The notes under the pieces are model-generated. The model ran no database searches, had not been told where the DNA came from, and saw only the letters and a program-made list of their open reading frames with translations. This document shows positions 47,422 to 57,835 of a stretch of 64,000 nucleotides of DNA, in pieces. The DNA comes from Myxococcus qinghaiensis (lineage in GTDB: Bacteria; Myxococcota; Myxococcia; Myxococcales; Myxococcaceae). The translations under genes and the position numbers were made by a program. The stretch covers positions 1 through 64,000 of the forward strand of contig NZ_JAKCFA010000016.1 of assembly GCF_024198215.1 (NCBI RefSeq), written 5' to 3'. Each line of letters begins with the position of its first letter. Within the stretch, counting starts at the first letter, position 1.

Positions 47422-47789
47422 TCACCAGCCCTGGTTGAACCCGCCCTCGGGGAACGTGCTTTTCGCGATGTCTTGCATCACCGGGAACCCGTCCAGGAAG
47501 CCGGCGTCGGCGATGAGATTGTTCTTGGCGTCAAGAAACATGAGCTGCCGGCAACCGAAGCAGGTCACCACGTCCACGAACGTCGTACCCATCCAGAAGC
47601 GAAAGGCGATGTCCGGGTTGAAGCCACACTTCCTCTCCCCGGCCCCACCATGTCCGCGATGAAGATCTGCACCCGGTCCGGGCGGCGGAAGAAGTCCTCC
47701 GGCGTGGGCGGGTCGGAGCGCCCGGCCGTGGCGCTACAGGATGTAGAAGCCGTGGCGAACAGGACGAGGGCGAGGAGCGCGGGTCGCAT
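47422..47789 (-). pseudogene. Deleted paralogue of the lipoprotein at 8986-9498
   Basis: The minus strand starts 'MRPALLALVLFATASTSC', then 'PPTPEDFFRRPDRVQIFIAD', very close to the 8986-9498 protein. Shortly after 'ADMV' the frame is lost. The other frame continues 'KCGFNPDIAFRFWMGTTF', 'GFLDGFPVMQDIAKSTFP' to a stop at 47422-47424. About 45 codons between the two parts (present in the intact copy) are missing. So this copy has an internal deletion that shifts the frame. Confidence 0.82.
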
Positions 47790-47862
47790 TCTCCCAGCCT
47801 GGCTCTTTCGGAGACCCCACGGACCTGGGATACCCCCATGCGCTTGCGTGACTGGAGGGGAC

Positions 47863-50127
47863 ATGATGACGAGCCGTTGGCTGCGATGGGTCTCATTGCT
47901 GTGTCTGGGCGCGCTGCTCCTCACCGGAGATGCCGGCGCACAAGCCGCCTCCACCACGACCTCCTCTCCGGAGGCGCTCCGCGCCGAGCGCCGGGTGCGC
48001 CTGGTGAAGCTGTGGGGCGACGTCCGGTTCCGCCATCCCCGGGCCTTCTCCATGCCCGCCGAGTGGGATGCCGCCTTCCTCTCCGCGCTGCCCAAGGTGG
48101 AGGCGGCGCGGGACGCGGAGTCCTATGCCGCCGCGGTCCAGGGCATGCTCGCGGCCCTGGGAGACCCGGCCACGCGGGTGGAGCCTGAGACTCCCCCCGC
48201 CGTCTCCGGCCCGGCCCCCACGCTTCGCGCGCTCAAGAGCTGGGAGAAGGACGTCCTCGTGCTCGACCTGCGCAACCTCCTGGGAGAGAAGGGACAGGCC
48301 TCGCTGCAGGAGTTGGAGGCGACGCTGGACGCGGACGCGGCGAAGGCTCGCGCGGTGGTGCTGGACCTGCGCATGCGCGGTCTCAAGCGCTACGGCCTCG
48401 CCTGGATGGTGGCGCCGGTGTTGTCCCACCTCGTCGACGGCGAGCTGCGTGTTCCCGGTCTGCGCAGCCTTCGCCACAATGGCCTGCGGCAGCAGGATGG
48501 CATGCAGGGCTTCTACCGCAGCGAGTTCAGCGTGCCCACGGACGACGTCATCACGGGCACTCCCGGCAAGAAGCCCGCGCTGCTCGTCTTCCTGGTCGAC
48601 GGGGACTCCGCCATCGACCTGTCCGTCCTGGCCCTGCGCGCTCGCGGCAAGGCGCTCCTGGTCGCCGAAGGCCCGCTCGATGACGGCGCCATGAACAACC
48701 AGGACGACGTGCCGCTGGGCGAGGGATACCGCGCCCTGATGAGCATGGACGAACCGGTGCTGCCCCTCGAAGCAGACGTGAGTCGCCCCGCGCGTGTCCG
48801 TCTGGAGGGCCCGGATGAAGGGATGCGACAGGCGCTCCTGCTGGCCTCCCGCCCTCCGCCCAAGCCGAAGGCCTCGGCCGCGCTCCCCCGGCCCACGCCC
48901 CCCTGGCGCCAGGAGCCGAACTACCAGGACGCGCTTTATCCCTCCCGTGAGCTGCGGCTCTTGGCCGGGGCCAAGCTGTGGACGGTGGTGCGCTTCTTCT
49001 TCGCCTACCAGGAGCTGATGGACCAGCCCTGGGAGGGTCGCCTGCCAGGGTTGCTCGAGAAGCTGGAGTCGGCGAAGGACGCGAAGGCGTATGTGCTCGC
49101 GCTGGCCGAGGCGACCACCTGGCTCCAGGACGCCCATGCGATGGTGCGAGGCCACCCGGAGCTCCAGCGGTTCTTCGGCACCATCCCGCCGGTCTGGGTG
49201 ACGGACCTCGACGGCAAGGCGGTGGTGGTGGGAATCACCGATGCGGCCTCCGCGCCGGGGCTCGCCCTGGGCGACGTCATCGAGAAGGTCGACGGGGAGC
49301 CCATCGACGCACGGGCGCGCCGGTTCGCCCCCTACGTGGCGACCTCCCTGGCCAGCTACCACAGGGACCTGACCCTGCTGATAGCGCTCGGCGGCGAGGC
49401 GGGCTCCACCGCCGTCCTGGGCGTGCGAGGTGCCCAGGGGCCCAAGGAGGCGAAGCTCATCCGCACGCCTCGGCGGAATCTGCCCCCCTCGAAGGCGGAG
49501 TCCTACCGATTGCTGGAGGGGAACATCGGCCTGGTGGACCTGGGGAAGCTGGAGGTCCAGGAGGTGCCCGCGATGTTCGAGAAGCTCAAGGACACGCGCG
49601 GCATCGTGTTCGACCTGCGCGCCTATCCACGCGGCACGATGTGGGCGCTCGGGCCCTACTTCGATGTGAAGGGCTCACGCCCCTTCGCCTGGTACCTGCG
49701 CCCTGTCTCGGGAGCAGCGTCGAACATCGGTTGGGTGAAGTACGTCGACTGGCTGCGGGAGTCGGACGTCCCCAAGTATCGGGGCCGCACGGTGACGTTG
49801 ATCGACTCGCGAACCATCAGCCATGCCGAGCACACCGGGCTGATGCTGAAGGCCGCGGCGGACACCGTCTTCCTGGGCAGCGCCACCGCGGGCACCAATG
49901 GCGACGTCACCCAGGCGGTGCTGCCCGGAGACGTCACCTTCTACTTCACCGGTCAGCAAGTGCTCCACGGGGACGGCCGGCAACTGCAGCGCAAGGGCTT
50001 GGAGCCCGACGTGAAGCTGCGGCCCACGGTGGCGGGACTCCAGGCGGGCCGTGATGAACTGCTGGAGCGTGCCGTCCAACTCCTGCGCCAGGAGCCCGCC
50101 CAGAAGCCCGCGGCCTCGAACCGCTGA
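47863..50127 (+). CDS. S41-like peptidase with PDZ domain
   Basis: A 754-residue exported protein; ATG at 47863 follows GGAGGGG and starts a signal peptide (WVSLLCLGALLLTGDAGAQA). Two peptidase-like halves are visible. Near residues 440-540 a PDZ region is seen ('AVVVGITDAASAPGLALGDV'). The C-terminal catalytic region has 'NIGLVDLGKLEVQEVPAMFE', 'GIVFDLRAYPRGTMW', 'VTLIDSRTISHAEHTGLML' (Ser next to His-Ala-Glu, the expected nucleophile region) and 'FLGSATAGTNGDVTQ'. This matches tail-specific/S41 peptidases. The first half repeats a weaker version of the fold. Likely periplasmic or outer-surface. Confidence 0.85.
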   Translation: MMTSRWLRWVSLLCLGALLLTGDAGAQAASTTTSSPEALRAERRVRLVKLWGDVRFRHPRAFSMPAEWDAAFLSALPKVEAARDAESYAAAVQGMLAALGDPATRVEPETPPAVSGPAPTLRALKSWEKDVLVLDLRNLLGEKGQASLQELEATLDADAAKARAVVLDLRMRGLKRYGLAWMVAPVLSHLVDGELRVPGLRSLRHNGLRQQDGMQGFYRSEFSVPTDDVITGTPGKKPALLVFLVDGDSAIDLSVLALRARGKALLVAEGPLDDGAMNNQDDVPLGEGYRALMSMDEPVLPLEADVSRPARVRLEGPDEGMRQALLLASRPPPKPKASAALPRPTPPWRQEPNYQDALYPSRELRLLAGAKLWTVVRFFFAYQELMDQPWEGRLPGLLEKLESAKDAKAYVLALAEATTWLQDAHAMVRGHPELQRFFGTIPPVWVTDLDGKAVVVGITDAASAPGLALGDVIEKVDGEPIDARARRFAPYVATSLASYHRDLTLLIALGGEAGSTAVLGVRGAQGPKEAKLIRTPRRNLPPSKAESYRLLEGNIGLVDLGKLEVQEVPAMFEKLKDTRGIVFDLRAYPRGTMWALGPYFDVKGSRPFAWYLRPVSGAASNIGWVKYVDWLRESDVPKYRGRTVTLIDSRTISHAEHTGLMLKAAADTVFLGSATAGTNGDVTQAVLPGDVTFYFTGQQVLHGDGRQLQRKGLEPDVKLRPTVAGLQAGRDELLERAVQLLRQEPAQKPAASNR

Positions 50128-50143
50128 AGCCCATGCAGACGCT

Positions 50144-50168
50144 CCGCCCGCGAGGCCTCTCCGGGCGG
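50144..50168 (+). terminator. Hairpin after the S41-like gene
   Basis: CCGCCCG (50144-50150) pairs with CGGGCGG (50162-50168) across an 11-base loop, 17 bp after the stop codon. Confidence 0.5.
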
Positions 50169-50236
50169 TGGCGCTGCTCATGGCGTGCTCCCCATGGGAA
50201 GTCATTCACACCCAGGGGACACCCCACGCGGACATT

Positions 50237-50304
50237 TGAACTGGTCGGTTAAAAAGTGTTGACGGGGCGGCCTCGGACCCTGGATATTTTAACCGACCGG
50301 TTCA
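50237..50304. promoter_or_regulatory. Promoter flanked by two mirrored TetR-type operators
   Basis: TGAACTGGTCGGTTAAAA (50237-50254) and TTTTAACCGACCGGTTCA (50287-50304) are inverted copies with one mismatch, and each contains a near-palindromic AACYG-N2-CGGTT core. Between them lie a -35 like TTGACG (50259-50264) and a -10 like GATATT (50283-50288) at 18-bp spacing. The second operator covers the -10 end. The regulator is most likely the TetR protein encoded at 51397, third gene of the operon this promoter drives. Confidence 0.8.
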
Positions 50305-50319
50305 TAAGTCGGGGTGTGC

Positions 50320-51060
50320 ATGGCGGACTTCAGCGGCAAGGCGGCGTTGGTGACGGGCGGCACGCGGGGAATCGGCGCGGCCATCGTCCGGCATCTGGCC
50401 AGCGGTGGCGCGGACGTCGCCTTCACCTATGCCAACTCCGGGGAGAAGGCGGCGGCGCTGGTGGAGGAGCTCGCGGCGCTGGGCCGACGGGGCGTGGCCA
50501 TCCAGGCGGACAGCGGTGACGCTCACGCCCTCCGGCGAGGCGTGGAGCGCGCGGCGGCGGAGCTGGGGCGCCTGGACATCCTGGTCAACAACGCCGGCAT
50601 CTTCCCGTCCGGGCCGTTCGAAGACGTCTCGCTGGAGGAGATAGACAGGACGCTGGCGGTCCACGTCCGAGGGGTGTTCGTCGCCGCTCAGGCCGCGCTC
50701 GCCCACATGACGCACGGTGGCCGCATCATCTCCATCGGCTCCTGCTTCGCGCAGCGCGTGCCCTATGGCGGTGTCACCCTCTACGCGATGAGCAAGTCCG
50801 CGCTCGTGGGCCTGACGAAGGGCCTGGCGCGGGAGGTGGGCGGGCGCGGAATCACGGTGAATGTCGTCGACCCCGGGTCGACTGACACGGACATGAATCC
50901 GGCGGATGGCCCCCACGTCTCGGGCGAGCTGGCGCTCATGGCCGTCAAGCACTTCGCCCTCCCCGAGGACATCGCCGCCACCGTGGGACATCTGGCAGGC
51001 CCGAGCGGGCGCTTCATCACCGGGGCTTCCATCGCGGTCGACGGGGGCTTCACCGCGTGA
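50320..51060 (+). CDS. SDR-family oxidoreductase (3-oxoacyl-reductase-like)
   Basis: A 246-residue classical short-chain dehydrogenase. ATG at 50320 (MADFSGKAALVTGG) preferred over GTG at 50314. NAD(P)-binding 'TGGTRGIGAAI', 'NNAGIFPSG', catalytic Ser in 'IISIGSCFAQ', and Tyr-x-x-x-Lys in 'TLYAMSKSAL' are all present. First gene of the SDR-SMR-TetR operon, right behind the twin operator. Substrate unknown; a link to a toxic compound sensed by the TetR protein is plausible. Confidence 0.92.
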   Translation: MADFSGKAALVTGGTRGIGAAIVRHLASGGADVAFTYANSGEKAAALVEELAALGRRGVAIQADSGDAHALRRGVERAAAELGRLDILVNNAGIFPSGPFEDVSLEEIDRTLAVHVRGVFVAAQAALAHMTHGGRIISIGSCFAQRVPYGGVTLYAMSKSALVGLTKGLAREVGGRGITVNVVDPGSTDTDMNPADGPHVSGELALMAVKHFALPEDIAATVGHLAGPSGRFITGASIAVDGGFTA

Positions 51061-51082
51061 CACGTGTCAGTCGGAGGTGGTG

Positions 51083-51400
51083 ATGGCGTGGCTTCTGTTG
51101 GTGGTGGCCGGGGCCCTCGAAATCGTCTGGGCGCTCGCGCTCAAGCGGGCCGAGGGGCTGACGCGGTTCTGGCCGAGCGTGCTGGGAATCAGCATCGCCC
51201 TGGCGAGCCTCGTGCTCTTGGGGCTCGCGCTGAAACACCTGCCTGTCGGAACGGCCTACGCGGTCTGGGTCGGCATTGGCGCGGCCGGTGTCGCGGTCTG
51301 TGGCATGGTGTTCCTCGGTGAGCAGGTCTCGGTGGCGCGCATCGTCTGCCTGGCGTTGATTGGCATCGGCGTCGCGGGCCTGAGGGCCATCGACGGATGA
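51083..51400 (+). CDS. Small multidrug resistance (SMR) transporter, SugE/Gdx-type
   Basis: A 105-residue, four-helix inner-membrane protein: 'LLLVVAGALEIVWALALKRA' carries the conserved Glu13 for proton coupling; 'GTAYAVWVGIGAAGVAVCGM' is close to the SugE/Gdx signature, a group known to export guanidinium. GGAGG lies just before the ATG. Its stop overlaps the TetR start (ATGA at 51397-51400), so the two are translationally coupled. SMR proteins of this kind act as dimers; no second SMR gene is nearby, suggesting a homodimer. Confidence 0.9.
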   Translation: MAWLLLVVAGALEIVWALALKRAEGLTRFWPSVLGISIALASLVLLGLALKHLPVGTAYAVWVGIGAAGVAVCGMVFLGEQVSVARIVCLALIGIGVAGLRAIDG

Positions 51401-52032
51401 CGACGAAGAAGCCGAAGCAGAAGAAGCCCGCCTCCGTGATGGGCCGGCCCCGGGGGTTCGACCGCGATGAGGCGCTCGTCGAGGCCATGCGCGTCTTCTG
51501 GGCCCGCGGCTACGAGGGCACGTCCATCCAGGACCTCGTCGAGGCGATGGGCGTCAACAAGCCCAGCCTCTATTCCATCTTCGGCTGCAAGGAGGACCTC
51601 TTCCGCGAGGCCGTGGAGCTCTATGACAGGACCGAGGGCCTTCACGTCACTCGCAGCCTGGAGGAGGCGACCTCCGCGCGCGCGGCGGTGGAGGACATGC
51701 TGCGCGCCAATGCGCGGGCCTATACCGCCGCCGACAAGCCGCGCGGGTGCATGATTGTCCTGGCGTCGCTCCTGGGCGCACCGGAGAACGCGGCGGTCCG
51801 GACGTTCCTCGCGGAGAACCGGCTGAGCGGTGAGCGCGCGCTGAAGCGCCGGCTCCAGCGCGGAATCGCCACGGGAGAGCTCCCCAGGTCCGCCCCCGTG
51901 GAGAAGCTCGCCGCGTTCTACACCACGGTGCTGGAGGGCCTCTCCATCCAGGCCCGCGATGGCGCCTCCGTCGAGAAGCTGAGCGCCATCATCGACGCCG
52001 CGATGCTCGCGTGGCCCGCCACCTCCCGGTGA
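51397..52032 (+). CDS. TetR-family transcriptional repressor
   Basis: A 211-residue regulator. A basic N-terminal extension (TKKPKQKKPASVMGRPRG) precedes the helix-turn-helix 'ALVEAMRVFWARGYEGTSIQ', 'DLVEAMGVNKPSLYSIFGCK'. The effector half has 'RGCMIVLASLLGAP', close to the group with a conserved GC motif after helix 6. It is coupled to the SMR gene. The two mirrored AACCGACCGGTT-type sites upstream of the operon are its probable operators, giving autorepression relieved by a ligand. Confidence 0.92.
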   Translation: MTTKKPKQKKPASVMGRPRGFDRDEALVEAMRVFWARGYEGTSIQDLVEAMGVNKPSLYSIFGCKEDLFREAVELYDRTEGLHVTRSLEEATSARAAVEDMLRANARAYTAADKPRGCMIVLASLLGAPENAAVRTFLAENRLSGERALKRRLQRGIATGELPRSAPVEKLAAFYTTVLEGLSIQARDGASVEKLSAIIDAAMLAWPATSR

Positions 52033-52558
52033 GCCCCAGGGCGGCTCCACCCGCTCGCGGCGGTGGGCCCGAATCTCCGAGGGGGACCACTGATACACCC
52101 GGGAGTATAAGAATTCGAGATAAACGGATTGAGGCGCGGCGGGAAGGGTGGCGACCACTCCACCCATCCCTGAGCCCGCTGACCCGGTGGGGTGTCGAAG
52201 TCGACATGCCTCCCCGCCGGTGAAACATAGACCTGGATTTTGCTCACAGTGCGGGCTGGCGACGCGGGGCCTGGGATGAAACAGCAGTGAGCAACAGCTC
52301 CCGTGGCTCGCTGGATGCGACGCCAGTCGTACTTTGAGTGAATACAACGTGAGCGGAAGCGGGAAGGCGGGCGCCATGAGGCCCCCTCCGTCCCTCCGCG
52401 TCGGCCCCTTCCCTTGGTGGGCCGTCCTCTCTCGTGCTTGCTCCCAGAAGGCTCCCAGACTCGGTGGAAATCCCGTATAGGGCCTGCTCGCAACGTGCGC
52501 TGCACGCGAGCGCCCCAGAGGGGGGATTTGAGCCCCGGGGACTGCTCTGGAGGATTGG
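52033..52558. other. Intergenic region of ~530 bp before the pyrophosphatase gene
   Basis: No gene is supported. It contains a palindrome-like site around CCCGGG (ATAC-a-CCCGGG-a-GTAT, 52093-52108) in a locally AT-richer stretch with possible promoter boxes. It presumably holds the terminator of the TetR operon and the promoter of the pyrophosphatase gene. Confidence 0.45.
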
Positions 52559-54637
<2,079 letters not shown>

Positions 54638-54648
54638 TCAGCGTCGAT

Positions 54649-54679
54649 GACGCGGCGCCTCCTGACCGGAGGCGCCGCG
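54649..54679 (+). terminator. Strong hairpin terminator of the pyrophosphatase gene
   Basis: A perfect 13-bp stem (54649-54661 with 54667-54679) around TGACC starts 12 bp after the stop codon. Confidence 0.75.
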
Positions 54680-54854
54680 TGCGTATGTAGGACAGCCAAC
54701 ACCTTTCCAAGACATGTGGGATGGGGCGCCGGGAGCGGCGCGCGAGCACGTGATAGGCTTCACGGTGTTCCGCGACCGCCTGTGCGTCAGGCATTGGGAG
54801 CAGCAGACGCACGCGCGCTCGCACCCGCTGTTTCCGCTGTCAGCGAGGTGTCCC

Positions 54855-55052
54855 ATGGTCCTGGAGCTCTCCGAGCAGCAGATTCGTCTCCTCCATGCCT
54901 GTCTGGCTGAGAGCATCGAGGAGCTGCACGACGAAGTCCTCCACACGGACATGCGCGAGCTGCGCGACGAGCTGCGGGGGAAGCTCCACGAGCTGCAGGC
55001 GCTCCAGCGGCAGGTGGATGTCCTGAAGCAGCGCGAGCAGCCCGCCCTCTGA
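54855..55052 (+). CDS. Small coiled-coil protein
   Basis: A 65-residue acidic helical protein: 'LSEQQIRLLHACLAESIEEL', 'HDEVLHTDMRELRDELRGKL', 'HELQALQRQVDVLKQREQ'. The heptad spacing predicts a short coiled coil. ATG at 54855 is preceded by GCGAGG. No family recognised. It is convergent with the SDR gene at 55156. Confidence 0.65.
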   Translation: MVLELSEQQIRLLHACLAESIEELHDEVLHTDMRELRDELRGKLHELQALQRQVDVLKQREQPAL

Positions 55053-55155
55053 TGGACGTGAGCGTCGCGTCCGTGCCCCGCTGTCTGTCATGTCCTCGCA
55101 GGCCCTCGTCGAACGGGGGACGCCGGCCCCGGTATGCCGGAGCCGGGGGCGGCGC

Positions 55156-55884
55156 TCAGACGGCCGTCCAGCCGCCGTCGATGTCGAGCACCATGCCGGT
55201 GGCGTAGGCGCACGTCGCCAGGAAGTACGCGGCGTCCGCCATGTCGCGGGGGACGCCGGGGCGCTTCATGGGGACGTGGCTTGCGAGCGTGTCGAGGAAC
55301 GCGCCCACCTGGGTGGCGGGAACGCCCCAGTCGATGGCGGTGTCTCGGGTGAGGCCCGGGGACAGGACATTCACCCGGATGCCCTTCGGGGCCAGCTCGA
55401 TGGCGAGTGAGCGGCCCATGGCGTTGATGGCGCCGCACAGGCCCGCGCCGCCCGCGTAGTTGGCGAGCGCGGCATGGCCGGCGATTCCCGAGCACAGCAC
55501 GATGGCGCTGCCTTCGGGCATCTTCGGGACGGCGTAGCGGACCGCGGAGAGCTGGCCGAAGAAGCGGTCATTGAAGAGGGCCTGCCAGGCGCTCATCGGC
55601 ACCGTCTCCACGGGGCCGAACACGGCGCCGCCGGCGCACGTCACCAGCAGGTCCACTCGGGGCACGGAGGCCAGCAGGCGCTGGACCTGCGCTTCGTCAC
55701 CCACGTCCGTCACCACGCCCCGGGCGCCATGCCCGATTCGCGAGAGGGCCTCGTCCATGCGGCCCTTGTTGCGTCCGGCGATGACGACCTCGGCGCCTTC
55801 GCTGGCGTAACGCTCGGCGATGGCCAGTCCAATGCCAGTGCTGCCTCCGGTGATGATCGCGACCTTCCCATCCAATGCGCCCAT
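55156..55884 (-). CDS. SDR-family protein lacking the YxxxK catalytic motif
   Basis: A 242-residue short-chain dehydrogenase fold: 'IITGGSTGIGLAIAERYASE' binds NAD(P); 'DLLVTCAGGAVFG' stands where NNAG is usual; the Ser region is 'AIVLCSGIAG'. The next segment, 'LANYAGGAGLCGAINAMGRS', aligns with the catalytic helix, but no Tyr-x-x-x-Lys is present: Lys is replaced by Cys and the Tyr position by Gly in the best alignment. The C-terminus (TGMVLDIDGGWTAV) is canonical. It may be a binding or regulatory protein, or use other chemistry. Confidence 0.85.
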   Translation of the reverse strand: MGALDGKVAIITGGSTGIGLAIAERYASEGAEVVIAGRNKGRMDEALSRIGHGARGVVTDVGDEAQVQRLLASVPRVDLLVTCAGGAVFGPVETVPMSAWQALFNDRFFGQLSAVRYAVPKMPEGSAIVLCSGIAGHAALANYAGGAGLCGAINAMGRSLAIELAPKGIRVNVLSPGLTRDTAIDWGVPATQVGAFLDTLASHVPMKRPGVPRDMADAAYFLATCAYATGMVLDIDGGWTAV

Positions 55885-56161
55885 GGCTGCCTCCTGAAGT
55901 GAGGCCCTCAGGAAAGCATGTCAGGTCGATGAATGTCCGGGATGCGGACCTCCCCGCTCATTCCGGAAAAGCGACGCTGCCCGCAGCCAGCATTTCGTGG
56001 CGGTCCGTATCCCTTGCGGACCGAGGCTCTCACCGCCACTGACGCGCTGTCGGCGTCGGCGGGAGCCTGGCGGCTGCCGTGTCTTTCAACGTGAACCTTC
56101 GTCGCTTGCGCAGCCCGATGCGTCGCGCCCGTCCTGGGCGTCATCCTGGAGAACACTCACC

Positions 56162-56908
56162 ATGCAGATGCGGAACTGGCTTGTCTCGACCGTGCTGGGC
56201 CTTGGCCTCGTAGGGGGTGCTGGATGCGGTCCCCTGGAGGACGGACAGGCTCCTGAAGCCGCGCCAGAGGCCACCCGGCCGGAGCCCTCGCAGGAGGAGT
56301 CCGGCGGGAATGTCTCCGCCATGGCCGCGACGGCCATCTCCTGGTCGGACTTCTCGGCGACGCACGTCGTCTATCGCTATGGCTGTGCGACTCTTGCCTA
56401 TGCCCACTCGTGTACGTTCTGCGCGTCCGACATGTTCCTGTACTCCGCGGAGTACGCAGCCAGCGGCTGCAACACGAATCCAGGGGGCACGTGCTTCACC
56501 TGTGACAAGGCGCTCTTCCCGTTCACCGAGCGTATCGAGCTGCCGGATGGCGACCTCATCGATGTCACCATCGACCACGGCATCGCGGCCTCGAACGTCA
56601 TCGAGTTCCGCCTCCAGTCCGCGTCGGGCATCAGCCGGTGGAAGGAAGTGACGCTCAGCAGCAGCAGCCAGCCCTGGAAGGTCTGGAACGAGTCTGGCAG
56701 CAGCTGGTGCAACTGGCCGTCGTCGTCGACCTCCAACTGCGACACCAACTCGGAGTGGTCGAGCATCGTGCTGGCTTCGGGGAGCAAGTTTGTCTTCAGC
56801 AAGTCGAAGGGTATCTTCGGCACCCATACCGACGTGTACGAGCTCTCCAACCTCTCGTCGATGCTCACTGGCGGAGACCGCGTGACGTTCCGCTGGGTCC
56901 AGGACTGA
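56162..56908 (+). CDS. Hypothetical lipoprotein with Cys pairs
   Basis: A 248-residue lipoprotein (signal 'STVLGLGLVGGAGCG', lipobox GAGC). After a Pro/Glu-rich linker the body starts 'ISWSDFSATHVVYRYGCATL' and contains 'SCTFCASDMF', 'CNTNPGGTCFTCDKALFPFT' and 'SWCNWPSSSTSNCDTN', so four or five disulfides are likely. I do not recognise a family. Extracellular face of a membrane inferred. Confidence 0.78.
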   Translation: MQMRNWLVSTVLGLGLVGGAGCGPLEDGQAPEAAPEATRPEPSQEESGGNVSAMAATAISWSDFSATHVVYRYGCATLAYAHSCTFCASDMFLYSAEYAASGCNTNPGGTCFTCDKALFPFTERIELPDGDLIDVTIDHGIAASNVIEFRLQSASGISRWKEVTLSSSSQPWKVWNESGSSWCNWPSSSTSNCDTNSEWSSIVLASGSKFVFSKSKGIFGTHTDVYELSNLSSMLTGGDRVTFRWVQD

Positions 56909-56921
56909 GTCGTCGTCATCA

Positions 56922-56960
56922 CCGGGGGCAGGCCTTGTGCCCGCCTGTCCCCGGGTTGTT
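56922..56960 (+). terminator. Hairpin and T-rich tail after the lipoprotein gene
   Basis: CCGGGGGCAGG (56922-56932) pairs, with one mismatch, with CCTGTCCCCGG (56944-56954), followed by GTTGTTT. Confidence 0.6.
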
Positions 56961-57082
56961 TCGGGCCCATGAAACAGGCGCGATGTGACACGGAGTATGG
57001 AATCCGGTGTACTGTGTGTCGCCCGACTCGCGACCCAGACATCCGAAGCCGCTCGCCGCGTCACCGAAAGGCCGCCCGCACC

Positions 57083-57835
57083 ATGGACTCCTCTTCCTCG
57101 CCCAAGAACCCTCAGCGCGCCGTGGTGTGGTCCGCGATGAAGTCGTATGTGAACGAGGCCGTGTCGACAGCGAAGGCACGGCTCAACGAGCACGTTCCGC
57201 AGCTTGGCGCGTTGGAGCAGAAGTATCGGCGGTTCTGGTTCTCGCGCATCTACCACCACAACTTCTGGTTGGACGCGGAGTCACGTTCGGGGCCGGGCTC
57301 GACGCTGAAGGCGACGGAGTCCATCCGCCGGGAGCTGCCCGAGGTGCTCCGCAAGGCGCGCGCGCGGACGATGCTGGACGTGCCCTGTGGCGACTTCAAC
57401 TGGATGAAGCACGTGGAGCTGGACCTGGACCAGTACATCGGCGCGGACATCGTCCCGGACCTCATCGCGCTCAATCAGCAACAGCACGGCAACGAGCGCC
57501 GCCAGTTCATGGTCCGAGACCTCATCCAGGATGACCTGCCGAAGGTGGACGTGGTCATGGTGCGGGATTTGTTCATCCACCTGTCGTACCGGAACATCTT
57601 CCGGGCGCTGACCAACCTGCGACGCAGCGGCACCGAGCACCTGCTCGCGACGACCCACGTGGGCCTGAGCCAGAACGAGGACATCGTCACCGGCATGTGG
57701 CGGCCCGTGAATCTGCGGCTGGCGCCGTTCAACTTCCCGGAGCCCCTCCATCTGGTGGAGGACCCGCACAAGGGGCGCCACATGGGCCTGTGGCGGCTCG
57801 CGGATTTGGAGCTGGGTCAGCCCACCGGCTCCTGA
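57083..57835 (+). CDS. SAM-dependent methyltransferase
   Basis: A 250-residue class I methyltransferase. ATG at 57083 gives the normal length. Motif I is 'TMLDVPCGDFNWMKHVELD', motif II 'YIGADIVPDLIALNQQ', motif IV 'VDVVMVRDLFIHLSYRNIF'. The tail 'FNFPEPLHLVEDPHKGRHMG' with 'LWRLADLELG' is seen in methyltransferases acting on sugars or small molecules. Substrate unknown. Its 3' end overlaps the convergent pseudouridine-synthase-like gene by 19 bp. Confidence 0.88.
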   Translation: MDSSSSPKNPQRAVVWSAMKSYVNEAVSTAKARLNEHVPQLGALEQKYRRFWFSRIYHHNFWLDAESRSGPGSTLKATESIRRELPEVLRKARARTMLDVPCGDFNWMKHVELDLDQYIGADIVPDLIALNQQQHGNERRQFMVRDLIQDDLPKVDVVMVRDLFIHLSYRNIFRALTNLRRSGTEHLLATTHVGLSQNEDIVTGMWRPVNLRLAPFNFPEPLHLVEDPHKGRHMGLWRLADLELGQPTGS

